DNA of 50,970 nucleotides, taken from the NCBI RefSeq assembly GCF_028649455.1, contig NZ_JAQSIO010000014.1, positions 1-50,970 of the forward strand, given 5' to 3'. The position numbers and the translations under genes were made by a program. The stretch comes from Curvibacter microcysteis. Its GTDB lineage: Bacteria > Pseudomonadota > Gammaproteobacteria > Burkholderiales > Burkholderiaceae_C. Shown piece after piece: positions 28,093 to 35,947 of the stretch. Within the stretch, counting starts at the first letter, position 1. Every line of letters starts with the position of its first letter. The notes under the pieces are model-generated. The model had not been told where the DNA came from. It ran no database searches and saw only the letters and a program-made list of their open reading frames with translations.

Positions 28093-28448
28093 GGCAAGGC
28101 GTCCTCGTCGTTGAGCTGGTCATCGGCCGCGTCGTCGGCATCGTCCTCACCTTCCACGCGGGGTGGGCGCGGGGGACGTTGGGCCGCGCGGGCCAGGATC
28201 TCGACATAGGCGTGCTCGGCGCCGCCCTTGGCGGCCGCGTCCACCTGCGCGATCAGGGTCGACAGCAGCACGACCTCGGCGCTGTCTTTTTCAAGGCCGA
28301 AACGGCAGTCGAAATCCCAGAAGTCAGTGCCCTCCGGCAGCACGCGACGGCGCTCGCGCTTGAGGTACTTGCGGATTTCGTGCTTGACCGCATCGAGCAC
28401 CCGGTCCGGGTGGCGGCCTTCGGCCTTGAAACTGAATACTTTTCTCAC
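28089..28448 (-). CDS. DUF6172 family protein
   Basis: 119 residues. The first 85 match the pattern I know for DUF6172: a short beta strand, then DAVKHEIRKYLKRERRRVLPEG and FWDFDCRFG, ending in YVEILARAA. The C-terminal 30 residues are very acidic (DDADDAADDQLNDEDAL), probably disordered. The function of the family is not known; the basic helix next to an acidic tail could suit nucleic-acid binding, which is speculation. It is first in a two-gene unit with the 138-residue protein. Confidence 0.75.
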   Translation of the reverse strand: MRKVFSFKAEGRHPDRVLDAVKHEIRKYLKRERRRVLPEGTDFWDFDCRFGLEKDSAEVVLLSTLIAQVDAAAKGGAEHAYVEILARAAQRPPRPPRVEGEDDADDAADDQLNDEDALP

Positions 28449-28667
28449 AATGGCCCTTCAAAAACCGCTGCCGGCCCGCCACGGGTTGCGACAGCCAAGG
28501 GCGGGATTATGCGGGCTGCGCCGCCGCAGGGCCAGCGCCAGACGCATCCAGGCCCTTGAGCCCCCCGAACCACAGCAGCCCTGATGCGGGCTGGGCTTTC
28601 CCTGCCAGGGATCAAAAACGCAAGGGTCGCGCTTTAGACTACCCGGACTACACCCTAAGGAGCCCCC

Positions 28668-28940
28668 ATGACCGAAGCCGAATTCAATGCCGACCTGGCC
28701 ACGCGGGGCTTCACCGAGGTGTCGACCGTGCAGCGTGAGGCTGGAGGCCAGATGGACGAACACACCCACGCCTTTGAGGCCCGCGCGCTGATCCTGGAGG
28801 GTGACATCACCATCGAGACCCAAAGCGGCAGCCAGCGCTACCAGCCCGGCGACATCTTCCACCTGCAACACGAAGAGCCCCATGCCGAAACCTACGGCCC
28901 ACAAGGGGTGCGCTACCGGGTGGGGCGCAAGCCAGGGTGA
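28668..28940 (+). CDS. Small cupin-domain protein
   Basis: A 90-residue single cupin. The metal-binding motif 1 is partly visible as EHTHAFEARALILEGD (His-x-His then Glu), and motif 2 as YQPGDIFHLQHEEPHAE with PGD and the downstream His, so a metal site is plausible. Such small cupins can be isomerases, dioxygenases or sensors. A ribosome site AAGGAGCC lies before the ATG, and a possible -10 (TAGACT) near 28635. It is monocistronic; its neighbours give no hint of substrate. Confidence 0.85.
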   Translation: MTEAEFNADLATRGFTEVSTVQREAGGQMDEHTHAFEARALILEGDITIETQSGSQRYQPGDIFHLQHEEPHAETYGPQGVRYRVGRKPG

Positions 28941-29247
28941 GCGGCTTGGCGCTTCGGCGACTTGGCGGCAGGCGAGCGCCACAGGGACGGTCTGCCATGG
29001 GGCGCCCCGCGAACTGACAGACGCCTCCCAGGCGGCCGAGCCGGTCGGTTTGAGCAGATTTGCCACAGCGAATCCAGTGGCAGAACCGCAAATGGTTGCG
29101 GCTTGTAAGAGCTATTGCACAGGCCGGGAAGCAGAAGCATTTGCCGAGGGGAGGCACCTAAGCTTGGGTTCGCGTTACGACCGCGGTCCTCCCCCGCAGA
29201 TCAGCCCGCCGGGCTGACGCCGTGGTCGATTTCTGTTGTGCACCCCC
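28941..29247. other. Intergenic region with a 17-bp palindrome before the SYLF gene
   Basis: No gene is seen in this 307-base gap. The only clear structure is a perfect inverted repeat TCAGCCCG-C-CGGGCTGA at 29201-29217, 31 bases before the SYLF start, which could be an operator or an RNA hairpin. No promoter is convincing. Confidence 0.5.
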
Positions 29248-29814
29248 ATGAAACTTCAACGACGTTCCCTTCCCGCCATGCTGCTCAGTGCGGCCGCCGC
29301 CATCAGCACCCCACTGGTGGCCCCTTCTGCCCAGGCTGCCACGGGTGATGACCTGCAGCGCCAAGCCCAGGACGCCCTGGCAAGCCTGTACAAGGCCCAG
29401 GCTGGTGCAGCCGCCCTGGGTCAAAAAGCCAAGGCCATCATGGTCTTTCCGAGCATTTTCAAAGCAGGTCTCGTCTTTGGGGGCGCCTATGGTGAGGGAG
29501 TGCTGTTTGAAAACCAGAAGTTCAATGGCTACTACAGCGCCGTGAGCGCCTCCGTCGGCCTGCAGATTGGCGCCCAGACTTTCGGCTATGCGATGTTTGT
29601 CATGACCGACAAAGCCCTGGCGTCCGTCAAAGAGAGCAGCGGCTGGGAAGTCGGCGTGGGCCCCAGTGTCGTGGTGGTCGACGCGGGCCTGGCCAAAAGA
29701 CTGACCACCACCACCCTCAAGGACGATGTCTACGCCTTCGTCTTCGACCAAAACGGCATCATGGGCGCCCTGGGTCTCGAAGGCACCAAGGTCTCGCGCA
29801 TCAAGCAACCCTGA
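29248..29814 (+). CDS. SYLF-domain (Ysc84-like) lipid-binding protein
   Basis: 188 residues with a signal peptide (about 1-34, ending AQAATGDD). The rest is one SYLF domain: the start LQRQAQDALASLYKAQ, then AKAIMVFPSIFKAGLVFGGAYGEGVL near 63-88, YSAVSASVGLQIGAQTFGYAMFVMTDKAL near 100-130, and VVVVDAGLAKRLTTTTL near 150. Bacterial members are exported and thought to bind phospholipid; precise roles are unclear. An upstream TTG four codons earlier is possible, but the ATG is preferred. It is convergent with the acyl-CoA ligase gene. Confidence 0.88.
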   Translation: MKLQRRSLPAMLLSAAAAISTPLVAPSAQAATGDDLQRQAQDALASLYKAQAGAAALGQKAKAIMVFPSIFKAGLVFGGAYGEGVLFENQKFNGYYSAVSASVGLQIGAQTFGYAMFVMTDKALASVKESSGWEVGVGPSVVVVDAGLAKRLTTTTLKDDVYAFVFDQNGIMGALGLEGTKVSRIKQP

Positions 29815-29816
29815 AG

Positions 29817-29834
29817 CCCCCGGCGACCCGGGGG
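29817..29834. terminator. Possible terminator hairpin between convergent genes
   Basis: A 7-bp GC stem (CCCCCGG/CCGGGGG) with a 4-base loop lies directly after the SYLF stop codon and between convergent genes. No T tract follows on either strand, so termination is only a guess from position. Confidence 0.35.
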
Positions 29835-29854
29835 TGGTTCAGCCCCCCGCTGCC

Positions 29855-31420
29855 TCAGGCTGCCGGCGCCTGGTAGGCGTCGCGAAGTTCCCGCTTGAGG
29901 ACCTTGCCAATCGCGCTGCGTGGCAGCTCCTCCACCCACTGCAGGTCACTCAGGCGCTGGGTCTTGCCCACCCGCTCATTGAGCCAATCGCGCAAAACCG
30001 ATGCTTCAAGGGCCTGGCCTGCACGTGCCACGGCAAAGGCCACAGGGGTCTCACCCCAGGCCACGGAGGGCACCCCCACCACCGCCGCTTCGGCCACCGC
30101 GGGGTGCTCGCGCAGCAAGGCTTCGAGGTCGCTGGGGTAGATGTTGAAGCCGCCCGAAATGATCATGTCCTTCTTGCGGTCGAACAAGGTCAAAAAGCCT
30201 TGCTCGTCAAAGCGGCCCACATCGCCCGTGCGGATGAAACGCTTGCCATCGGGGGCGAACCATTCGGCTTCGCGCGTCTTCTCGGGCTGACCGTGGTAGC
30301 CGGTCATCATGCCGGCGGAATGGCCCACCACCTCGCCAGCCTGGCCGGGTGCCACCTCCACGCCCTCGTCGTCAATCAAGCGGATGTCGTGCGTTTCGGC
30401 CGGGCGGCCCACGGTGTGCAGCTTGTCGGGGTGCAGGTGGGCCTCCAGGATGCAGGTGCCGCCGCCTTCGGTCATGCCGTAGAACTCGACCAGACCGCCA
30501 GGCCAGCGCTGCAGCACATCGGCCTTCAGCTCGGCATGGAAGGGCGCACTGGTGCAGAACTTGACGTGGGTGCTGGACAGGTCGTGCTCGCCGAACGCGG
30601 GGTGGGCCATCAAACGCTGGTACTGCACCGGCACCAGCATGGTGTGGCTCATGCGGTGCTGTTGCGCCAAGCGCAGGTAGGCACCCGCATCGAATTTGGG
30701 CATCAACAACACGGTGCCGCCGAAAGCCAGGGTCGGGAAAAACACCACCAGCGTCGTGTTGGAGTACAGCGGCGTGGACAACAAGGTCAGCGACTGCGGG
30801 CCATAGCCATAGACCGCCCCCCGGTTGACGTGGGCCGAGCGCATGCCGTGCGACTGCACGATGCCCTTGGGCGTGCCCGTGGTGCCTGAGGAGTAAATGA
30901 TGTTGAAGGGCCAGGCGGGCTGCAGCGTCAGCGCCTGCACCGGGGTGCCGGCGGGCACCAGCCAGGCGTCCAGTGCTGGCCCCACGTCAGAGCCATCCAA
31001 GGCAATGCGGCCGATCTGGCCGCGCCCGGCCTCGGCCACCGTGGCGGCTGAGGCTGCGTCCAAGAACAAGAGGCGCGCCTGGGCATCACCGAGCATGCCC
31101 GCCAAGGCTTGCGGGGTGCTGCCCGGGGCCAGTGGGGCCACCACCACGCCCGCACGCAAGGCCCCCAGGAACACCGCGGCGTACAGGGTCGAACTGCTGG
31201 CACAGATGGCCACAGCCTCACCGGGCTTCACACCGTCGCGCTGCAAGCTGGCCGCCACGCGGTCCATCAACTGATCCAAGTCGCCGTAACTGAGTCGCCG
31301 CCCGCCGCCCTCTGGGGTGTCAAGCAAGGCCGCTCGCTGGGGCTCAGTGCGCGCGTGCTCGCGGATGCGCTCGGGAATGGATTGAAAGTCAGTCGGGGGG
31401 GAAGCAGTTTGAACAGTCAT
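29855..31420 (-). CDS. AMP-dependent acyl-CoA ligase
   Basis: 521 residues, typical length. Motifs: YSSGTTGTPKGIVQSHG near 177-193 (ATP binding), YGMTEGGG near 313, FIRTGDVGRFD near 400, DRKKDMIISGGFNIYPSDLE near 417, and the catalytic lysine in RSAIGKVLKREL near 505. All residues needed for adenylation and thioesterification appear present. The substrate could be a short, medium or aromatic acid. Start MTVQTA is chosen since the 29 residues before it are unlike the family. There is no Shine-Dalgarno: the untranslated stretch instead reads CACCTCCTTT on this strand. The gene stands alone. Confidence 0.92.
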   Translation of the reverse strand: MTVQTASPPTDFQSIPERIREHARTEPQRAALLDTPEGGGRRLSYGDLDQLMDRVAASLQRDGVKPGEAVAICASSSTLYAAVFLGALRAGVVVAPLAPGSTPQALAGMLGDAQARLLFLDAASAATVAEAGRGQIGRIALDGSDVGPALDAWLVPAGTPVQALTLQPAWPFNIIYSSGTTGTPKGIVQSHGMRSAHVNRGAVYGYGPQSLTLLSTPLYSNTTLVVFFPTLAFGGTVLLMPKFDAGAYLRLAQQHRMSHTMLVPVQYQRLMAHPAFGEHDLSSTHVKFCTSAPFHAELKADVLQRWPGGLVEFYGMTEGGGTCILEAHLHPDKLHTVGRPAETHDIRLIDDEGVEVAPGQAGEVVGHSAGMMTGYHGQPEKTREAEWFAPDGKRFIRTGDVGRFDEQGFLTLFDRKKDMIISGGFNIYPSDLEALLREHPAVAEAAVVGVPSVAWGETPVAFAVARAGQALEASVLRDWLNERVGKTQRLSDLQWVEELPRSAIGKVLKRELRDAYQAPAA

Positions 31421-31445
31421 GGGGCAGCCAAAAGGAGGTGGCGGA

Positions 31446-31589
31446 ATGATAAAGACGCCCCCCGGTAGGGCACCTGTCGCCGCAGCGACTGAGCGCAGAG
31501 CCGGCACGGTTGCCTCAACCCACGCTGATTGTTTCTATTTCAGGAATTTTCATTTGCCTCATTCCCTGTTTTATTGTTTCAAACGATGA
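31446..31589 (+). CDS. Possible small ORF behind a perfect Shine-Dalgarno sequence
   Basis: A 47-codon frame starts with ATG seven bases after AGGAGG, which is part of AAAGGAGGTG (31431-31440), a full match to the 3' end of 16S rRNA. The peptide starts MIKTPPGRAPVAAATE and is Cys/Phe/His-rich at its end. It matches no family I know, and its codon choice in the second half is unlike the surrounding genes. It may be chance: it lies in the leader of a divergent gene. Reported because the ribosome site is by far the best in the window. Confidence 0.2.
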   Translation: MIKTPPGRAPVAAATERRAGTVASTHADCFYFRNFHLPHSLFYCFKR

Positions 31590-31706
31590 CCTACAGTCAC
31601 TCCATCGATGAGTCGCCAACGCAACAACGCTTCATCGAGGCTGGACAAGCCAGGCCCCCGGCCCGACCTGCCCGGAACGTTTTGTCAGACTTGCAAGGAA
31701 ATCACC

Positions 31707-32006
31707 ATGTCCCGCTCCCTGATTGCTTACGCCCTTGTGACAGCCGCCGCCACGGCTGCTTTTGTCAGCGCCCCCAGCTTTGCTGATGGCCTGAGCGACT
31801 ACCAGAACCAGTTCCCCCCGATCACCGCCCAGCGCAGCCGCGCCGAAGTGCAGGCTGAAGCCCTGACGGCGGCCCGCAACGCGGCGGTGTCGGTGGACGC
31901 CAAGTCCCGCGTGCTGCCCGACGTCAAGTCGGCTGTGAGCCGCACTGAAGTGCGCCAAGCGGCCTGGGAAGCCGCCCGCAGCGAACGCCCGCTCAGCAGC
32001 TACTGA
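31707..32006 (+). CDS. DUF4148 family exported protein
   Basis: 99 residues: a signal peptide of about 26 residues (ending SFA-DG), then a short mature domain with the DUF4148 features QRSRAEVQAEA, SVDAKSRVLPDVKSAVSRTEVRQAA. The function of the family is unknown; it is common in Burkholderiales, often in several copies. The ribosome site AAGGAA precedes the ATG. A possible -10, TACAGT, lies at 31592-31597. A second copy of identical length lies 1.75 kb further on, beyond an MFS gene. Confidence 0.9.
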   Translation: MSRSLIAYALVTAAATAAFVSAPSFADGLSDYQNQFPPITAQRSRAEVQAEALTAARNAAVSVDAKSRVLPDVKSAVSRTEVRQAAWEAARSERPLSSY

Positions 32007-32050
32007 GATCGGCCACAGACCTGAGCCAAGGGCCAGCGCGGCGCCCGGGC

Positions 32051-33244
32051 TCAGGCCGGCACCACCGCCGCCCGAGGCGCGACCCGGCGCGACACCCAGG
32101 CCGACAGGGCCAGCAAGGCCAGGCCAGCGCCGCCCAAAGCCAAAGACAGACCGCCGCGGTCCACCGTCCAGGCCACCAGCAAGACCCCCACCGACTGCCC
32201 CAGAAACAGCAGGCACGCGAACAAGGTGACTGCGCTGCCTCGGGCATGGGGCGCCATTTGCGTGGCTTGCGTCTGCAAGGTGTTGTGCAGCATGTAAAAG
32301 CCCAAGCCTGCGAAAAAACACGCGCCCACGGCCACGGCCGCGACCGGCACCCAGGCCAGCGCGGCCAGCGCCACGGCCATCAGGCTGCCCCCGGTCAAAG
32401 CGAGGCCGCGCTCGCCCAGCAAGCGCAGCCAGCGGCTGACGAACTGGCTGTACAGCAGGCCACCCACGCCATAGAGAATCATCGCGCCCCCCGCCGCCGA
32501 GGCCGAAAAGCCAAAGGCACTGACCATGCGGCTCGGCACAAAAGCCAGGGTGCCAAACGCCAAGGCGCCCTCGACCGCCGTCACCCCCAGCACCCAGCGC
32601 ACGCGCGGGATCTTGAGCAGCCCCACACTGTTGCGCACCGACTGGGCGAAGCTGATCGCGGCCCCCTGCCCCCCGTGCACGGAGCCAGCGCGCAAGGCCC
32701 CGGTTTTGTGGGCCAAGGTCAAGGCGGCGCTCAAAAAAATCAGCGACAACACCGCAAACGCCCAGCGCCAACCCAGGTGCTCGGCCGCCAAGCCACCAAA
32801 CCATTGGCCGGCCATCATGCCGGTCACGGTCGCCCCCATGAAACGGCCCAGCGTCTCCTGGCGCTTGTCGTAGCTGACTTGGTCGCCAATCCAGGCCATG
32901 GACAGCGGGATGATGCCGGCCGCCGCCGCGCCCATGGCCGCACGCGACAGCACCAACAAGTCCAAGGTCGGCGCCAGCGCGGTGATGGCGCTGAACAGCG
33001 CACAGCCAAAGGTGGCCAACACGATCACCCGCACCTTGCCCAGGCGGTCGCCCAAGGGGCCGTAGAACAGTTGCAGCGTGCCGTAGGCCACCGCAAACGA
33101 GGCGATCACGCGCGAGGCCTCGCCGGTGCTGACCTGGAAGTCATGCCCCAGGGCCACCAACATGGGATCGCAGATGCGCATGGAGGCCATGCTGCCGAAA
33201 GCAGCCAGGCCAATCAGCCTCAGGGTGAGTTGCAGGGAGTTCAT
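32051..33244 (-). CDS. Major facilitator superfamily transporter
   Basis: 397 residues with about twelve hydrophobic helices. Motif A between helices 2 and 3 is seen as GPLGDRLGKVRV near residue 64. Acidic and basic residues are few inside helices. The general outline is that of a drug:H+ or sugar-type exporter of the 12-helix class; no substrate can be named. Start MNSLQLTL is chosen because residues upstream of it are charged and lack family character. It is transcribed opposite to both flanking DUF4148 genes. Confidence 0.88.
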   Translation of the reverse strand: MNSLQLTLRLIGLAAFGSMASMRICDPMLVALGHDFQVSTGEASRVIASFAVAYGTLQLFYGPLGDRLGKVRVIVLATFGCALFSAITALAPTLDLLVLSRAAMGAAAAGIIPLSMAWIGDQVSYDKRQETLGRFMGATVTGMMAGQWFGGLAAEHLGWRWAFAVLSLIFLSAALTLAHKTGALRAGSVHGGQGAAISFAQSVRNSVGLLKIPRVRWVLGVTAVEGALAFGTLAFVPSRMVSAFGFSASAAGGAMILYGVGGLLYSQFVSRWLRLLGERGLALTGGSLMAVALAALAWVPVAAVAVGACFFAGLGFYMLHNTLQTQATQMAPHARGSAVTLFACLLFLGQSVGVLLVAWTVDRGGLSLALGGAGLALLALSAWVSRRVAPRAAVVPA

Positions 33245-33460
33245 GCGGCGCCGTTCACAAAAGCGCGATTCTGCCCGGCTTGGCGCGGCTTCGCTGGCGG
33301 GCCTCAGGCGACCCAAGCTCATTTGTTGCCAATTACGAAATAGTATTTTGCTTGTTAGCTTCTTTTATTGTCATGGTTAACCCTATAAAGTTCATCCATC
33401 GACGCGCTGATGACCATGTCGGCCAGCAGCCTCCGGACAGACACCCCTGAAGGAAACACC

Positions 33461-33760
33461 ATGAACCGCAACATCATCTCCGCCGCCCTGATCGCCGCCG
33501 CCGCTTTCGCCGCCGCCCCCAGCTTTGCTGCCGGCGAAGCCGACTACAACGACCAATTCGCCGCCACCGTGTCGCAACGCAGCCGCGCTGAAGTGACCGC
33601 TGAAGCCAACAAGGCGGCCCGTGACGCCGCTGTGTCGGTGGACTCCAAGTCCCGCGTGCTGCCGGAAGTGAAGTCGGCTCTGACCCGCACCGAAGTGCGT
33701 CAAGCCGCTGCCACCGCCAACCGCGCTGGCCAACTGCACACCGGCGAACTGAGCTTCTGA
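33461..33760 (+). CDS. DUF4148 family exported protein (second copy)
   Basis: 99 residues, the same length as the copy at 31.7 kb. The signal peptide ends SFA-AGEA. The mature part shares QRSRAEV, AARDAAVSVDSKSRVLPEVKSALTRTEVRQAA with the first copy almost residue for residue, while signal and C-terminus differ. Ribosome site GAAGGAAA precedes the ATG; TATAAA at 33384-33389 is a possible -10. Function unknown; a small, abundant periplasmic protein is a reasonable guess. It ends at a good hairpin terminator. Confidence 0.9.
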   Translation: MNRNIISAALIAAAAFAAAPSFAAGEADYNDQFAATVSQRSRAEVTAEANKAARDAAVSVDSKSRVLPEVKSALTRTEVRQAAATANRAGQLHTGELSF

Positions 33761-33810
33761 TCGCCACGGACTCCCTGAGTCCGGGGGCCTGCGCCCCAGC
33801 CCACAGCACA

Positions 33811-33843
33811 AAGCCCGCCACGGTGATTCACCGCAGCGGGCTT
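33811..33843 (+). terminator. Hairpin terminator after the second DUF4148 gene
   Basis: The stem AAGCCCGC (33811-33818) pairs with GCGGGCTT (33836-33843), and an inner CGGTG/CACCG stem makes it long. A short T run follows on the plus strand and AA runs flank it on the other, so it can serve both this gene and the convergent PAP2 gene. Confidence 0.7.
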
Positions 33844-33947
33844 TGATGTTTCTGGGGTCTCACAGGCCGCTGGGCCCGACTGGGTATCCCAGCCAGCGCC
33901 AGCACCAGCGCATTGCACGCACGGGTGCCGTGCGGCAGCCTGCTGCT

Positions 33948-34658
33948 TCAGTGGGGCGCGAAAGCTTGAGGGCGGTCAGAGAGGCTGGAGGTGTTGGACG
34001 CCTGGGAACGCGCCCGCCAGCCGCCCGAGGCCTTGAGCTGCTCACGGGTGAAGGGCTTCTCGGCACCAGACAGGCGAATCGCCAGGCGCATCTCCCACTC
34101 GTGCGTGGGCAGGTACGTGGCTTGGCGGCCAGCAAAGGCCAGCAACAAAGCCAGGGGCAGCAGGCGGGCCCAGGGCGGGGCCGGGCTCAGCCGGCCCAAG
34201 GCCAGCAAGGCGCAGGCACTGACGGCCGTGCCCAGCAACCAGGCCGACATGACCTCGCTCCAGCTGTGCGCGCCCAGCTTGACGCGCGACACGCCTACCA
34301 GCACGGCCAAAGCCAGGCCCAAACCCGCCGACAGCCAACGCAGACGCCCGCCCTGCGGCGCCAGCAAGGCGCCCAGCAAAGGCGGCAGCACCGAGGTGGC
34401 CAGCAAGGCGTGGCCGCTGATGCCCGTGAAATTGACCGCAGCGATGCCGTAGCCCCAGCCCATGAACATCAGCTTGGTGATCAAGGTCAGGCCCGCAGCG
34501 GCACACAGGCTGAGCCCCCAGACCTGCAAGGCACTGCGCTGCCCGCCCCACCAGACGCCCCAGGCGGCCAGCAGCCAGACCGGCAGGATCAAGCCCGCCG
34601 AGCCCAAGTGGGTGATGGTTTCCCAGGTGCTGTGGCCCAGGGGGAGCAAGTCACTCAT
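33948..34658 (-). CDS. PAP2-superfamily membrane phosphatase
   Basis: 236 residues with about six membrane helices. The phosphatase motifs are partly present: FTGISGHALLA near residue 98 (motif 2, SGH) and VSRVKLGAHSWSEVMSAW near 145-160 (motif 3, SR then His, with Glu four residues later where Asp is usual). The first motif (KxxxxxxRP) is not clear. Such proteins dephosphorylate lipid phosphates such as phosphatidate or undecaprenyl pyrophosphate. The C-terminal 50 residues are soluble and Ser/Arg-rich. A promoter is visible at 34745-34772. Confidence 0.8.
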   Translation of the reverse strand: MSDLLPLGHSTWETITHLGSAGLILPVWLLAAWGVWWGGQRSALQVWGLSLCAAAGLTLITKLMFMGWGYGIAAVNFTGISGHALLATSVLPPLLGALLAPQGGRLRWLSAGLGLALAVLVGVSRVKLGAHSWSEVMSAWLLGTAVSACALLALGRLSPAPPWARLLPLALLLAFAGRQATYLPTHEWEMRLAIRLSGAEKPFTREQLKASGGWRARSQASNTSSLSDRPQAFAPH

Positions 34659-34744
34659 CGTGCGTGGAGATGCGTCAAAGGTCAGGAGAGGAGCGCCCAG
34701 GCACCATGCGCTGAGCAAGCCGGCGAAGTGTAACGGGCCTAGGG

Positions 34745-34772
34745 TTTATACCCGGATCGAGGGGACTTTGAA
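34745..34772 (-). promoter_or_regulatory. Candidate sigma-70 promoter of the PAP2 gene
   Basis: On the minus strand TTCAAA (34772-34767) and TATAAA (34750-34745) are 16 bases apart, about 90 bases before the PAP2 start. The -10 is one base from consensus and the -35 matches at four positions. Confidence 0.5.
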
Positions 34773-34788
34773 GCCCCTGCCCGAGGAC

Positions 34789-35403
34789 TCAAGCGCCGAC
34801 CAAAGCCAGGTAGGCCTGGCGCGTTTCGGGGGACACCGCCGCCAGCACCTGGGCATGCGAGGTCTTGTGGCGGGCCAGCAAGCGGGCCGAGGCCACGGCC
34901 TTGGACTTGCAAAACCAGTGGCAGCTGTGCTGCATCAAAAACAGCTCGGCCGACAATTGAAAGGCCCGGTCGCGCGGCGACAAACCCACGCCCACGCTGC
35001 CCGACTGCACCCCCTGGGCCAGGCCTCGGGCATGGATCTTCAGCAGCTCGCGCAAATCAAAGGACAGGCTCTGGGGCAGCCGGTCCGCCCAAGGCAGGGC
35101 CAGGGGCAGGCGGCTGACCCGGGTCAGGGCGCCATCCACCCGGGCAAATTCGCTGGCAAAGCGATTGAATTGGTCGCTGAGGCTGGTTTCACAGCCGGTC
35201 AGCACCTGCCAGACCTGGTCACGCCGCGCGGGGTCGCTTTCGCCCAAGGCACGAAGGTAGCCCTCGGTCAGGGTCTCCATGAGCTTTTCGATCTGGTACT
35301 GACCCAGCACGCTGCCCAGCAAGACAATGCGTCGACGCTGCTCCTGGGTCTTGAAGAAATGAACGGCGATGCCCCCCAGCAGGGCCAGCAAAAAGAGATC
35401 CAT
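34789..35403 (-). CDS. Hypothetical protein with N-terminal membrane anchor
   Basis: 204 residues; family not recognised. The first 18 residues (MDLFLLALLGGIAVHFFKT) form one membrane helix, and the rest is soluble, helical and rich in Leu and Arg, ending in ARHKTSHAQVLAAVSPETRQAY. Two Cys (CHWFC) near residue 170 are close together. The start could also be a TTG eight codons upstream; neither has a clear ribosome site. It lies between PAP2 and MAPEG genes on the same strand but with gaps of 75-130 bases, so an operon is uncertain. Confidence 0.7.
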   Translation of the reverse strand: MDLFLLALLGGIAVHFFKTQEQRRRIVLLGSVLGQYQIEKLMETLTEGYLRALGESDPARRDQVWQVLTGCETSLSDQFNRFASEFARVDGALTRVSRLPLALPWADRLPQSLSFDLRELLKIHARGLAQGVQSGSVGVGLSPRDRAFQLSAELFLMQHSCHWFCKSKAVASARLLARHKTSHAQVLAAVSPETRQAYLALVGA

Positions 35404-35478
35404 GACGTGCGCGCGCTTCAGTGCCAAAAAGAGCTTGAGTGTAGCCAGCCTGGGCCTGATGCCCGCAGGGGGGCGCGC

Positions 35479-35874
35479 TCAGCCCAGCAGCGTGTGCAAC
35501 ACCCCCCAGGCGGCCTGCAAACCCAGGGCGGCACTGGCCAGCAAGGCCAGGCCAAAGGCGGGGCCGCGCCGGGCCGGGTTGTCCAGATAGGCCTTCACAT
35601 ACCAAAGCCGCCCCAGCAACCAGACCGCGCCCGCCAGCGCGGCCCAACGGTCCTGGCCCCAACCGGCTGCCAGCCACAGCAGTGGCAGGGTCAGCACGGT
35701 GTTCTCCAGGGTGTTCATCTGGATGCGGTAAGCGCGCTCAAAGAGAGGGTGACCCGTCACCGCCGGGGCCTCGATGCCATGACGCCCCCGGGCGCGCGCC
35801 ACCAGCATGCCAGTGCCCAGCAGGAGCAGCACCATCAACAAGGTGATCAAGGTGGTCAGGGGCCAGGCGGTCAT
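35479..35874 (-). CDS. MAPEG-family membrane protein
   Basis: 131 residues with four hydrophobic helices. The motif FERAYRIQMNTLENTVLTLPLLWLA near 47-71 (Arg, Asn, Glu positions) is the MAPEG signature seen in glutathione-S-transferase-like membrane proteins. Bacterial members may conjugate glutathione to lipophilic compounds; activity here is unproven. The start at MTAWPL is preferred as TTGGAG is properly spaced; an ATG seven codons earlier is also in frame. It lies 73 bases downstream of the homoserine dehydrogenase stop. Confidence 0.85.
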   Translation of the reverse strand: MTAWPLTTLITLLMVLLLLGTGMLVARARGRHGIEAPAVTGHPLFERAYRIQMNTLENTVLTLPLLWLAAGWGQDRWAALAGAVWLLGRLWYVKAYLDNPARRGPAFGLALLASAALGLQAAWGVLHTLLG

Positions 35875-35947
35875 GGGCAACTCCAAGGGGAACAATCAAT
35901 CAGGCCGCACCCAGGGCGGTGCAGCCTTGGGTTTGTACCATGCGGGC

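Noticed and set aside
31632-32804. 390-codon minus-strand open frame across the MFS gene end and a DUF4148 gene
   Set aside because: Out of frame with the MFS protein, Gly/Arg-rich, and crosses the DUF4148 gene, which has a signal peptide and ribosome site.
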